Source of the DNA: CAVTWH01 sp963850915
GTDB taxonomy: Bacteria; Actinomycetota; Actinomycetes; Mycobacteriales; Micromonosporaceae
DNA length: 64,000 nucleotides
Assembly (NCBI GenBank): GCA_963850915.1
Contig: CAWKND010000014.1
Location: 519,751 to 583,750, forward strand
Direction of reading: 5' to 3'
The notes under the pieces were generated by a model. That model made no database searches. It was given only the letters and a program-made list of their open reading frames with translations, and had not been told where the DNA came from. Both the position numbers and the translations under genes were made by a program. Below, in pieces: positions 26,384 through 34,785 of the stretch (positions within the stretch are counted from its first letter, which is position 1; every line of letters begins with the position of its first letter).

Positions 26384-27359
26384 CGTCGGATCCGTTTCCG
26401 GTGGCGCCGGTCGCCGCTGCCCGGCCCTGGCTCAGCAGGGACAGCGTGCCGAGCGTGAGGCGGTCGCGGATGCGCTGCTCAGCGGTGGTCCACTGTAGAG
26501 ACAGCCCGGCGGCGTGGTCGAGCGCGGCCCACAGCGGTGCGACCGCGGAGCTGGTACGGGCCTGCGGCATCCACAGGTGCAGCAGGTCGACGGCGGGGCT
26601 GAGTCGCTCGGCGAGGTCGTGGAAGTTGCCGGACCGGGTCAGCCCGCGGTCGAGGAGTTCCTGCTGGGTACTGATCAGCCAGTCGTGCAGCGCCACGGTC
26701 TCTGCCAAGGTCACCGCGGCCGCGAGGTCGGCGCTGGGCATCCGCAGCCGCAGGCTGCGCAGCGTGGGCGTCTGGATGCTCAGATCGACGCGCGGGTCTT
26801 CATCCGGGGTGTCGGTCAACGCCCAGCGCAGGGTGGTGCGCCGGGCCTTGAAGGGGGGCTGGAAGTCCAGCCCGCTGCCCTCGCTTGTACTGCGCTCGTG
26901 GACCAGGTCGAGCGCCCGCCCCGTGATGGCACCGAGGTCGAGGGTGGTGGCGTTGCCGCGGTGGGTGAGAAAGGCCTCCGCGAGTTCGTCCGGGGCGATG
27001 GCGCGTACGGCCTCGAGTGTCGCCGGGTGGGCCAGGTAATGCGACCACGGCTGGCGCCGGTCACCGGCCGCGCGGACCACCGTGGCGTGGGTGGAGCTCT
27101 GCAGGATCCGCCCGCCGGTCAGCGCCGTGTGCGTGGCGACGGTGCCCACCGCACGGGTGACGGAGCCCTTGACCGGTGGGAGTCCACAGTCGACACCGGT
27201 GAGTCTGTCCGGGGAGACGGTTGCCGGAATCGGCCGCTGCGACTGCCACACCACTGCGCCCACAGTGCTGGCGAGCAGGCGTCTGGCCTGCGCGGGCGAG
27301 GCGGCGGTGGAGTTCAACAGAAGGCCGGTATGGATCTCGCCAATGATCGCGCGGTCCAT
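26376..27359 (-). CDS. SCO2521 family protein
   Basis: 327 residues, no signal peptide or membrane segment. It begins MDRAIIGEIHTGLLLNSTAAS, then WQSQRPIPATVSPDRLTGVDCGLP, which I recognise as the start of the SCO2521 family, a conserved actinobacterial protein of unknown function. GAGGTG lies five bases before the ATG. It is the first gene of a two-gene unit with the membrane protein, and the rest of the SCO2522-2524 genes lie 1.4 kb away on the same strand. No catalytic motif is visible. Confidence 0.75.
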   Translation of the reverse strand: MDRAIIGEIHTGLLLNSTAASPAQARRLLASTVGAVVWQSQRPIPATVSPDRLTGVDCGLPPVKGSVTRAVGTVATHTALTGGRILQSSTHATVVRAAGDRRQPWSHYLAHPATLEAVRAIAPDELAEAFLTHRGNATTLDLGAITGRALDLVHERSTSEGSGLDFQPPFKARRTTLRWALTDTPDEDPRVDLSIQTPTLRSLRLRMPSADLAAAVTLAETVALHDWLISTQQELLDRGLTRSGNFHDLAERLSPAVDLLHLWMPQARTSSAVAPLWAALDHAAGLSLQWTTAEQRIRDRLTLGTLSLLSQGRAAATGATGNGSDDD

Positions 27360-27758
27360 GTCACCTCACGTCGGCTCTGTCGGCCGGGAACACCACCGGT
27401 CGGCGGGCGTCGATGCCGCGCCGACGGCTGCTCATTCTCTTGGTCATTTTCACCGTACGGTCGGTCGCCTGGCAAGCACCTTGGTCGACAGACGGTAATT
27501 TTTCGGCTGCGGAAAGTCGAGTTTCTCTGTCCGCGTTGCTCTGGTGTTGTACCATTGACAAAAAGCCATCGAATATGATAATAATTCGTGATCGCGAGTT
27601 AGCTGCGACCTCGCGCCGTACACCTATCCGAGTTGATTCCCTAGCGTACTCAACAGTCCGTCGAATCCGCTGAACGGCGCGCCGGGTTGGCCTGTTGGTG
27701 GCTAGGGCGATCGGGTGGGGCATGTCGACTCGCCGGTACTCCTAGTAGGGTTCCATTC
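27360..27758. other. AT-rich divergent intergenic region in the SCO252x cassette
   Basis: About 400 bp without a supported gene between the SCO2521-like gene and the oxidase. From about 27480 to 27620 it is strikingly AT-rich for this genome (runs such as GGTAATTTTTC and GATAATAATTCG), typical of a strong promoter region or a nucleoid-protein binding site. Confidence 0.65.
27555..27582 (+). promoter_or_regulatory. Sigma-70-like promoter toward the D-amino-acid-oxidase-like gene
   Basis: TTGACA (27555-27560) and GATAAT (27577-27582) are separated by 16 bp, close to the consensus for the vegetative sigma factor. The predicted start near 27590 leaves a leader of about 170 nt before the GTG at 27759. 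Confidence 0.6.
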
Positions 27759-28730
27759 GTGGGTGATCGTTCTCTTGACATCGTGGTCGTTGGGGCCGGC
27801 GTCATCGGTCTCAGCACGGCAATCGTGCTGGCCCGGGAGAACAAGTACCGTGTCAAGATCGTGGCGCGTGACCAGCCCGAACACACCACTTCCTGCAATG
27901 CCGGCGCCATCTGGGGCCCGCACCTGGTCAACCACGGCGACGTCGCGCGCTGGGCGCTGGCGACGCTGCAGGAGCTCACCAGCCTGGCCAGCGAGCGCGG
28001 GACCGGAGTGCAGCTCACCGCCGGCTTGGAAGCCGGTCGCGAAATGGTCGAGCCGCCCAGTTGGATGACCAAACTCGACGGATTCCGTCCGTCCCCTCAC
28101 GCCGACCTTCCGGCCGGCTTCACCGTCGGCTGGCGGTACACCGTACCCACCGTTGATATGCCACGTTATCTGCGCTACCTCACCGGACAATTGTCGGCGC
28201 TCGGCGTCGAGATTGAGCAGCGGTCAGTCGGCGACCTCGCCGAACTCTCGGGTCTGGCGCCCATTGTGGTCAACTGCACAGGGATCGGCGCGAAGACGCT
28301 ACTTGACGACCCGGAGCTGACTCCGGTACGCGGAGATCTGGTCAAGGTCGCTAATCCCGGCATTACCGAATTCTTCGCCGAGCACACCGATGAGACCGAC
28401 GATCAGACCTACATTCTGCCGTTCGGTGACTTCCTGCTCCTGGGTGGCACCGCCGCTGTCGGAACCGTCAATCGGGACCCGGATCGGGACATCGCGGCGC
28501 GGATCGTCGAGCGGTGCGCGTTGGTGGAGCCACGGCTGCGCGGCGCCGAGGTACTCGAGCACCGGGTGGGGATCCGGCCCAGCCGCACCGAGGTACGCCT
28601 GGAGCGGGTCAACGCCGACCGTACCTGCGTCATCCACAACTACGGCCACGGCGGCAGTGGCGTCAGCCTCTCCTGGGGCTGTGCCGATGAAGTCGTCGAG
28701 TTGGTGCAGAAGGTCCTCATCGACCACTGA
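27759..28730 (+). CDS. FAD-dependent oxidoreductase, D-amino-acid oxidase family
   Basis: 323 residues from a GTG with AGTAGGG eight bases upstream. The N-terminus is the FAD-binding VVVGAGVIGLSTAIVLA. TTSCNAGAIWGPH follows, and near the end is the family signature IHNYGHGGSGVSLSWGCA. This matches D-amino acid oxidase/D-aspartate oxidase more than other DAO enzymes. It lies on the opposite strand inside the SCO2521-SCO2524 cassette, converging with the SCO2522-like gene. Its substrate is unknown and whether it belongs functionally to the cassette is inference from position. Confidence 0.85.
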   Translation: MGDRSLDIVVVGAGVIGLSTAIVLARENKYRVKIVARDQPEHTTSCNAGAIWGPHLVNHGDVARWALATLQELTSLASERGTGVQLTAGLEAGREMVEPPSWMTKLDGFRPSPHADLPAGFTVGWRYTVPTVDMPRYLRYLTGQLSALGVEIEQRSVGDLAELSGLAPIVVNCTGIGAKTLLDDPELTPVRGDLVKVANPGITEFFAEHTDETDDQTYILPFGDFLLLGGTAAVGTVNRDPDRDIAARIVERCALVEPRLRGAEVLEHRVGIRPSRTEVRLERVNADRTCVIHNYGHGGSGVSLSWGCADEVVELVQKVLIDH

Positions 28731-28778
28731 CGGGCCGGCCGACCACTGACAGGCCGGCCGATCACTGACGCGCCGGCC
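28722..28778. repeat. Three 19-bp tandem repeats spanning the oxidase stop codon
   Basis: Units at 28722-28740, 28741-28759 and 28760-28778 follow GACCACTGACxGGCCGGCC. The first contains the oxidase TGA stop. Each unit holds the self-complementary GGCCGGCC, so neighbouring units can pair as a terminator between the convergent oxidase and SCO2522-like genes. Confidence 0.8.
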
Positions 28779-28790
28779 GACGACCAGAGG

Positions 28791-29756
28791 TCAAGCGGTC
28801 CGCGGGAAGATGTACCCGATCCGGTCAACCGCTTGTGCGGCAAGGGAAATACCCTCGGCTTCGGCGCGCGCGGCCACCTGCGCGTGCACCCGGGGATCCA
28901 CGGCCACCTGCGACAGGATGGTGCCGACCGCGTGCTCGATGGCCAGGAATCGAGGCGCCAGTACCGACACCGTGCCGTACGCGCTGAACGGCTTGGCTCG
29001 GTTGTTGACCTGGGTGATCGCCGGTAGCGCATCCCACTCGGCCGGCCACTCCCCATCCAGCGGGCTCGGCTGGCCGACCGCCTTGCCCAGGTCGCGGAGC
29101 ATGCCGAGGCGCAGCAGCTGCCACACCGCGGCGAGGAACGGACACGACCAGGTGCGCTTACCGTCGCGCTCGTCCCAGATCTCGACGTCGACAAAGATCG
29201 AGTGCCGGTTGCGCCCGTTCTCCATCGGCGGTGCCCACGGCGTCAACTTCTCCATGGCGGCACGGGGTCGGCTGCCCGGCGAGCGCTGGCCGTTGGAGAG
29301 CCAGCCGTTCTCGGTCGCCGGCGGGCGGGTACCGGTGGTCTGCTGCGGTGGGTCGGGAACCAGTGCGCTCTCCACAATGGCGGCCACCGGCGCGCCGCCC
29401 GACTCGGCGCACGCCGATTCCCTGGCGATGTAGTCGATCGCGAGGCTGTGCCGGGCCGCTGCCTCGAGGAGCTGCGGGATGACCACGGCTGGGGTACTGA
29501 AGCGGGTGAAGTAGTCGTCGATCAGGAAGCAGGTGCTGATCCGCGGCGAGGTACCCGGCGGGAGCTGGTCGGCCAGCTCGGTGCGGACGGCGGCTATCCA
29601 CGGTGCGATCTGGCGGAAGTGCCGGTCGAGCCGGTCCGGGCCACCGTTGTAGTCGTCCATGTAGAGGTGGCCGAGTTCGACCGAGAGGTGCGCGAGGGGT
29701 ACCCCCTCGGGTTTGAGGTCGGTCGTGCTCTCGTGGAAGGTCGCCGCGACGTTCAT
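28791..29756 (-). CDS. SCO2522 family protein
   Basis: 321 residues, soluble, no signal peptide. Segments VPLAHLSVELGHLYMDDYNGG, STCFLIDDYFTRF, DYIARESACAESGGAPVAAIVESAL and WSCPFLAAVWQLLRLGMLRDLG are what I associate with the SCO2522 family. AAAGG lies seven bases before the ATG, 10 bp after the SCO2523-like stop. It is the last gene of the 2524-2523-2522 unit. No enzymatic motif is clear; the acidic DDY and ESACAESGG segments are the best candidates for functional residues. Confidence 0.75.
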   Translation of the reverse strand: MNVAATFHESTTDLKPEGVPLAHLSVELGHLYMDDYNGGPDRLDRHFRQIAPWIAAVRTELADQLPPGTSPRISTCFLIDDYFTRFSTPAVVIPQLLEAAARHSLAIDYIARESACAESGGAPVAAIVESALVPDPPQQTTGTRPPATENGWLSNGQRSPGSRPRAAMEKLTPWAPPMENGRNRHSIFVDVEIWDERDGKRTWSCPFLAAVWQLLRLGMLRDLGKAVGQPSPLDGEWPAEWDALPAITQVNNRAKPFSAYGTVSVLAPRFLAIEHAVGTILSQVAVDPRVHAQVAARAEAEGISLAAQAVDRIGYIFPRTA

Positions 29757-29766
29757 GACGCGCCTT

Positions 29767-30684
29767 TCATGAGGAGGCGGGCATTCTTGCGTCGGTCAGC
29801 TGCCGGGCCAGGTCGGTGAAGGCGGCGACCGTCTCCGGGCTGGCGATCTTCCGGACCAGGACATCGGTGTCGGAGATGATCTGTTCGCGCCACTGCAGCA
29901 TCGGTTCCAGCGGGATCTCGCCCAGGGTCACCATCCGCCCTACCCGGTTTTCCTTGGCGAGGTCCTGCAGCTCCTGGTTGCAGCTACGCAGCCAGGCGAT
30001 CAGCGGCGCGCTCAGCCCGGCCAGCTCCTTGGCCTCCGGGTGGACAACGGCGGTGCGTACGAACCGGATCGCCGCGCGCATCGCCTGCTCGTCGAGGCCG
30101 GCCGCGATACCGGCCTGCAGTACCCCCTTCTCGCCGTAGGCCAGGCCGGCCGCGGCGATCACGTGCTGGCTGGTCCAGCGGTGGAAGATCAGCCAGCGGC
30201 TGTTGAGGTTACGCAGCTCCGGCTCGGCCAGCGCGGAGAGCACCATCTGGGTGGCGTAGGACCGGCCGGCGCTGAGGTCGATGATCAGTACGTCGAACTC
30301 ACTGGCCAGCCGGGTCAGCAGCCGTACGCAGAGGCGTACCTGCCGCTCGTCGCAGGGGAACTCGCCGCCGCCCCGGTCGCCCGGCAGGAGTACCAGCCGG
30401 CCGGCCGAGGCCGGGCGCTGTCGCAGGCTCATCCGATCGGTACTGGCCCAGATGTCGACCTGGGCCGGGTCGGCGGTCGACTCGTCGAAGTAGGAGTGCA
30501 GGCCGCCGCTGCGGGTACCGCGACTGACCTCCTCGACGTTGAAGATCGCTCCGGCTGTCGGCGAGCCGAAGTCGAAGTCCAGATAGCACACGTCGCTGCC
30601 GAGCAGAGCCCGCCGGTAGGCGATGTTCGTGCTGGTCACCGAGCGGCCGGTACCGCCCTTGTCGGAGGTGGCGAACACCAGCAT
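29767..30684 (-). CDS. SCO2523 family variant P-loop protein (ParA/MinD-like)
   Basis: 305 residues. It opens with FATSDKGGTGRSVTSTN, a deviant Walker A of the ParA/MinD class: the signature lysine Lys9 is kept, but the second lysine is replaced by Arg14, the variant for which the family is named. CYLDFDFGSPTAGAIFNVE and FDVLIIDLSAGRSYATQ are the switch and Walker B-like regions. Such ATPases act on membranes or position complexes; whether this variant hydrolyses ATP is unclear. The start shares one base with the SCO2524-like stop (TAATG), so the genes are coupled. Confidence 0.82.
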   Translation of the reverse strand: MLVFATSDKGGTGRSVTSTNIAYRRALLGSDVCYLDFDFGSPTAGAIFNVEEVSRGTRSGGLHSYFDESTADPAQVDIWASTDRMSLRQRPASAGRLVLLPGDRGGGEFPCDERQVRLCVRLLTRLASEFDVLIIDLSAGRSYATQMVLSALAEPELRNLNSRWLIFHRWTSQHVIAAAGLAYGEKGVLQAGIAAGLDEQAMRAAIRFVRTAVVHPEAKELAGLSAPLIAWLRSCNQELQDLAKENRVGRMVTLGEIPLEPMLQWREQIISDTDVLVRKIASPETVAAFTDLARQLTDARMPASS

Positions 30685-32558
30685 TACAGCTGCCCGTCCT
30701 GGTCGTCCCGGGCCGCGTCCAGTTGGTCGAGGCCGAGCAGCACCTGGGTGAGCAGGGCGGTGGCGATGCCGGGGCGCTCGTTGATAATGCGTCGTGCCCG
30801 GTTGAGCCAGGTTGCCAGCTCCTGCAGCTTGTCGCGCATGGCCGGCCCGGGGTCGACCGGGCCGCGCAGCAGCTCCTGGTCGAACAGGTGGGTCGCCTCG
30901 CCGAGCAGCTCCACCGCCAGCCGGGCCACCCGGTCGCTGCGCAGCGGCTGGGCGCGGACGATCTCGGCGGAGGTGATGAGCGAGTCGACCACCCGCCGGG
31001 TGAAGTACCAGGAGGGGCGGTCGTGCTCCACCTTCAACTCGGGGAAGACCCGGCGTGGCTGGTCCCACACGTCGCCGCGGGTACGCTCCATCCGCCGGCC
31101 CTGCAGGTGCTCCCAGACACCGTCGGACAGGTCGAGCATGCGCTCGCGCAGCTCGTTGTCGCGCAGCAGCCCGGCGATGCTCACCACGCGCTTCATCAGC
31201 AGCGGCGAGAAGTCGGACATCACCCAGGCCAGCGCCGGTGCGGTGCCCTGGGTGTCGCTGCTGAGGCTGATCTTCACGCCGGGGGCGTGCAGTCGGGGCG
31301 CCGTGTCGCCGCCGTAGGAGCGCAGGGTGATCCGGGCGCGAGCGGCGAGGCTCTGCAGGATCCGGCCGACCCGGTCCAGTTCGGCGTCGGCGGCGCGCCG
31401 CTTGACCAGGTCCTGCACCACGATCGAGGTGACCAGGAGACTGAAGTAGTCGGACTCGTTTTCGTTGGTACGCCGCCAGGGTAGGTCTTCCAGCGGCCAG
31501 CGCCCGCGGCCGAACGTGGCGATGCTCGACCAGTACTTGCGGGTGAGGTCGGAGCGTACCTGCAGCGCGCGGGCCAGCCGCTGCTGCTCGTCGGTGAGCA
31601 GGCTCAGCAGCTGGGTACGTTCGGAGAAGAGGGTGTCGATGCCGTCCAGGGCGACGACGGTGAAGTAGATGTAGGCGCCCTCTTCGGCGGGTCCGGCCGG
31701 TTGCTCGCCGATGTTGTCCTCGGTCTCGATCGGCGGGGCACCGCGGACCACCGCCCAGGACCAGCCGCACTCGAACATCTTGTTGGGGCGCAACAGGTCG
31801 GCGATGATGCGCGGCTCGATGCCGATGGTGAGGTCGCCCAGGCCGGCGCGTACCTGGCGCAGGCTGGCCCGGAACTCCCGCTGGATCTGGTGGTTGGGCA
31901 GGCCACCCTGGTTGATCATGTTGGTGAGCGCCTGCCCGTCGCGGGACTCGGCGTCGAACACCCAGACCGTGAAGCTGCGCAGCAGCGCGACCATCGCGGC
32001 GGTGAGCCGGGTACTGGCCTGCTTCTCGGTCGCGTCCACCTCGCGGAGCAGGTCGGCCTCGCCGCTGATGCTGCGCCGGAACTGGCGGGCGAAGCCGATG
32101 GTGGCGAGCGCGAGGTTGATGGAGACCACATAGGAGTCAACGACCGGGAGCCGGCGCAGGGCGGCCGGGAGCTGGTCGGGGATGTCCGCGTCGGCTCCGG
32201 AGCTGCGCGACTCGGGCGCGCTGAAGTACTCCTCGCCGGAGAAGATCGGAGTGCCGTCCGGCGAGGTGTACCGGTCGAAGTACTCCTTCACCGCGCGGAG
32301 CAGCTGCTGTGGGATGTCGCGCGGGTTGGTACCCAACGGGCTCAGCGCGGCGCGTACGTCTTCACTGGTGCTGTCCGGCTCGTCCAGGCCGAAGGACTCG
32401 ACCGCGGTGGCCGGCCCGAGGATGCACAGCAGTTGTTCGGCGTCGCTGATCGAGTTGCGACCCTCGCGGCCGCCCCAGCGCCAGCGACCGCCCTCGAAGG
32501 ACTGCTCGATGACACCGCGCCAGATCTGCAGAAGTTGGTGACGTGGCTGAACTCTCAT
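30684..32558 (-). CDS. SCO2524 family protein
   Basis: 624 residues, no membrane segment or signal peptide. The start RVQPRHQLLQIWRGVIEQSF with WRWGGREGRNSISDAEQLLCILGPA and the segment DEPDSTSEDVRAALSPLG match the SCO2524 family, the largest member of the cassette. The middle is helix-rich, with RSFTVWVFDAESRDGQALTN and YWSSIATFGRGRWPLEDLPWR. It is the first gene of the 2524-2523-2522 unit, so its upstream 225 bp should carry the promoter. No known catalytic motif is visible. Confidence 0.78.
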   Translation of the reverse strand: MRVQPRHQLLQIWRGVIEQSFEGGRWRWGGREGRNSISDAEQLLCILGPATAVESFGLDEPDSTSEDVRAALSPLGTNPRDIPQQLLRAVKEYFDRYTSPDGTPIFSGEEYFSAPESRSSGADADIPDQLPAALRRLPVVDSYVVSINLALATIGFARQFRRSISGEADLLREVDATEKQASTRLTAAMVALLRSFTVWVFDAESRDGQALTNMINQGGLPNHQIQREFRASLRQVRAGLGDLTIGIEPRIIADLLRPNKMFECGWSWAVVRGAPPIETEDNIGEQPAGPAEEGAYIYFTVVALDGIDTLFSERTQLLSLLTDEQQRLARALQVRSDLTRKYWSSIATFGRGRWPLEDLPWRRTNENESDYFSLLVTSIVVQDLVKRRAADAELDRVGRILQSLAARARITLRSYGGDTAPRLHAPGVKISLSSDTQGTAPALAWVMSDFSPLLMKRVVSIAGLLRDNELRERMLDLSDGVWEHLQGRRMERTRGDVWDQPRRVFPELKVEHDRPSWYFTRRVVDSLITSAEIVRAQPLRSDRVARLAVELLGEATHLFDQELLRGPVDPGPAMRDKLQELATWLNRARRIINERPGIATALLTQVLLGLDQLDAARDDQDGQL

Positions 32559-32783
32559 GGGCCGCTGCCCACCGCCTCACAACGAAGTCGTCGTGGCGGC
32601 CCGGATCGCCGCCACCGCTCACCTGGAAACCCGCCCGCGTACAACCGCCCGTGAGGTACCGCGCCGTTGCCGGAATTGTACAAGTCCCATGCTCGGACAC
32701 GTCGTCCGATCCGTGTACGCCGGAAAGTCTGATTCGGCACCACGGATCCGGTCGGTCAAAAGTGCCCGGCAGACCCAGCCGGC

Positions 32784-33407
32784 TCAGACCAGGCCGGTAC
32801 GGACGGCGTAGAGCGCGGCCTGGGTACGGTCCTGCACGCCGAGTTTGGCGAGGACGGCGCTGACATGCGTCTTCACGGTCTTCTCGGCGAGTCCGAGCGC
32901 GCCGGCGATCTCCCGGTTGGAGCGGCCCCGGGCCAACTCGCCGAGTACTTCACGCTCGCGCGGGGTGAGGCGTACGCCGGGCGGGGTCGGGTCGCCCTCG
33001 GCCAGCAGGCGCGCCACGTCGGGGTGCAGCAGGACGTGGCCGGCGTGCACCGCGCGTACCGCCGCGGCGAGCGCGGGCGGGTCGACGTCCTTGTAGACGT
33101 ACCCGACCGCGCCGGCCCGTACGGCCGGGAGCACAGCGGTCGGGTCGGTGAAGCTGGTGACCACGAGTACCCGGGTGACCAGTCCACGGTCGCGGATGCC
33201 TTGCAGTGCAAGTACTCCGTCCCCGTCGGGCATGCGCAGGTCGAGCAGTACGACGTCGGGGCGCAGCGCCTCCACCTGGGCCACGCACGAGGCGGCCGAG
33301 TCGGCTTCGCCCACCACGGACAGGTCGGGCTGCAGGTCGAGAAACGTGCGCAAGCCCTGGCGTACCACGGGATGGTCGTCGACGACGAGGACCCGGATCG
33401 GCGTCAC
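32784..33407 (-). CDS. NarL/LuxR-family response regulator
   Basis: 207 residues from a GTG that overlaps the kinase stop by four bases. The receiver has VLVVDDHP acidic residues, the phosphorylated Asp in VVLLDLRMPDG and GYVYKDVDPP. The output domain reads LTPREREVLGELARGRSNREIA, ending with TVKTHVSAVLAKLGVQDRTQA. It is the cognate regulator of the GAF kinase upstream. Confidence 0.93.
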   Translation of the reverse strand: MTPIRVLVVDDHPVVRQGLRTFLDLQPDLSVVGEADSAASCVAQVEALRPDVVLLDLRMPDGDGVLALQGIRDRGLVTRVLVVTSFTDPTAVLPAVRAGAVGYVYKDVDPPALAAAVRAVHAGHVLLHPDVARLLAEGDPTPPGVRLTPREREVLGELARGRSNREIAGALGLAEKTVKTHVSAVLAKLGVQDRTQAALYAVRTGLV

Positions 33408-34498
33408 GCGGGCACCTCCAGGCGTACCGTGGTGCCCTTTCCGGGTTGGGAGGCCACGGCCAGCCGGCCGCCCACCACCCGGGCCCGCTCCCGCATCGAG
33501 GCCAGCCCGAGTCGCCGGCTCGCGCCCTCCTGGGCGCCCGGGTCGAAGCCGGCGCCGTCGTCGGCCACCTCCACCGCGACCGCGCCGGGCGCGGCCTGCA
33601 CGCGGACCGCGACCAGGCCGGGCGAGCCGTGCCGCAGCGCGTTGTGCAGCGCCTCCTGGACCACCCGGTAGATGGCCTGCTCGGTGGCGGCGGCCAGCCG
33701 GGGCAGCGGGTCGCCCTCGTACGACACGGTCGCCGCGTGTACCCGGTTGAGCAGGTCGACCTGCTTGCGCAGGGCCACATCCAGCCCGTCGCCGGCCAGA
33801 TCCGTGGGGCGCAGTCCGACCACGATCGCGCGCAGCTCGTCGGCCGATTCGCGGGCCAGCGCCTTCACCACAGCGAGCTGGTCGGCGGCGGCGGTCGGGT
33901 CGTCGGGCAGCAGGGTGGCCGCCGCCTCGGCGGTCAGTCGGAGGCTGAACAGCTTCTGGGCCACCGCGTCGTGCAGTTCGCGGGCGATCCGCTGCCGCTC
34001 GGCGATGATCGACAGTTCCCGGCTGCGCTCGTAGAGCCGGGCGTTGACGATGGCGATGGCGGCGTGCGCGGCGAGCAGCCGGAGCAGCTCCTCGTCACGT
34101 GCGGTGAAGCCGCCGGGGGAGCGCTTGTTGGCCAGGAACAGTTCGCCCAGGATCTCGCCGCCGTCGACGATCGGCATGCCGAGGAAGTCGGTCATCTCCG
34201 GGTGCGCGCGGGGCCAGCCTTCGAAGTGCGGGTGCCGGCGGATGTCGGCCAGGCGTACCGGCGCCGGGCTGCGCAGCATCGCGCCGAGCAGCCCGTGCTG
34301 GCGGGGGAGCGGGCCGATCGCCGCCCACTGCGCGTCGCTCACCCCGTCGGCGAGGAACTCGGCAAAAGATCCATGATCATCTGGTACGCCCAGCGCCGCG
34401 TACTCGGCATCGAGCAGCCGCCGGGCCGAGCCGAGGATGGTACGCAGCACCTCGCGTACGGACAGGTGCGCGGTCACCGCGAGCACGGCGGCGCTCAC
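33404..34498 (-). CDS. GAF-domain sensor histidine kinase (DevS/DosT-like GAF)
   Basis: About 364 residues from a GTG at 34498; no in-frame ATG exists near. The single GAF domain (about 10-170) shows HPHFEGWPRAHPEMTDFLGMPI and LANKRSPGGFTARDEELL, similar to redox/oxygen-sensing GAFs of the DevS/DosT group. HisKA_3 follows with RIARELHDAVAQKLFS, then an HATPase with VQEALHNALRHG. No membrane helix, so it is cytosolic. An ATG at about 34534 is one base out of frame and would supply a more usual N-terminus if one C were missing in the sequence. Confidence 0.88.
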   Translation of the reverse strand: MSAAVLAVTAHLSVREVLRTILGSARRLLDAEYAALGVPDDHGSFAEFLADGVSDAQWAAIGPLPRQHGLLGAMLRSPAPVRLADIRRHPHFEGWPRAHPEMTDFLGMPIVDGGEILGELFLANKRSPGGFTARDEELLRLLAAHAAIAIVNARLYERSRELSIIAERQRIARELHDAVAQKLFSLRLTAEAAATLLPDDPTAAADQLAVVKALARESADELRAIVVGLRPTDLAGDGLDVALRKQVDLLNRVHAATVSYEGDPLPRLAAATEQAIYRVVQEALHNALRHGSPGLVAVRVQAAPGAVAVEVADDGAGFDPGAQEGASRRLGLASMRERARVVGGRLAVASQPGKGTTVRLEVPA

Positions 34499-34735
34499 GT
34501 CGCGCAGCTCGTCCCGGCCCTGCTCGTTCTGGCCATGATCGTTCGGCTGTTCCCGGCGCGGTCGTGATCGTTCCGGCTGTGCTCGTGCCGGCGGCTGGAG
34601 TCCGCGTCCGCCGCTGGCTCCGGTGGCCGTCCGGTCGGGCCGCTGTGTCCCACGCTGCCACGCTACCCAGTGCCGGCCGGCAGGGGATCGGCCACCGGAC
34701 GTAGGTCTTTCGGCGTACCCCTGCCCTGGCCGGGC

Positions 34736-34777
34736 GGCTGTGCCGGGCTGGCTGTGCCGGGCCGGCTGTGCCGGGCT
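34736..34777. repeat. Three 14-bp tandem repeats
   Basis: GGCTGTGCCGGGCT occurs three times head to tail (34736-34749, 34750-34763, 34764-34777), with one base different in the middle copy. It lies between the DUF4241 gene end and the kinase start; no role is evident. Confidence 0.8.
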
Positions 34778-34785
34778 GGGCCGGG

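Noticed and set aside
30687..31770. Open frame upstream of the SCO2523-like gene
   Set aside because: It lies within the SCO2524-like gene in another frame of the same strand; the P-loop start and TAATG coupling fix the true start.
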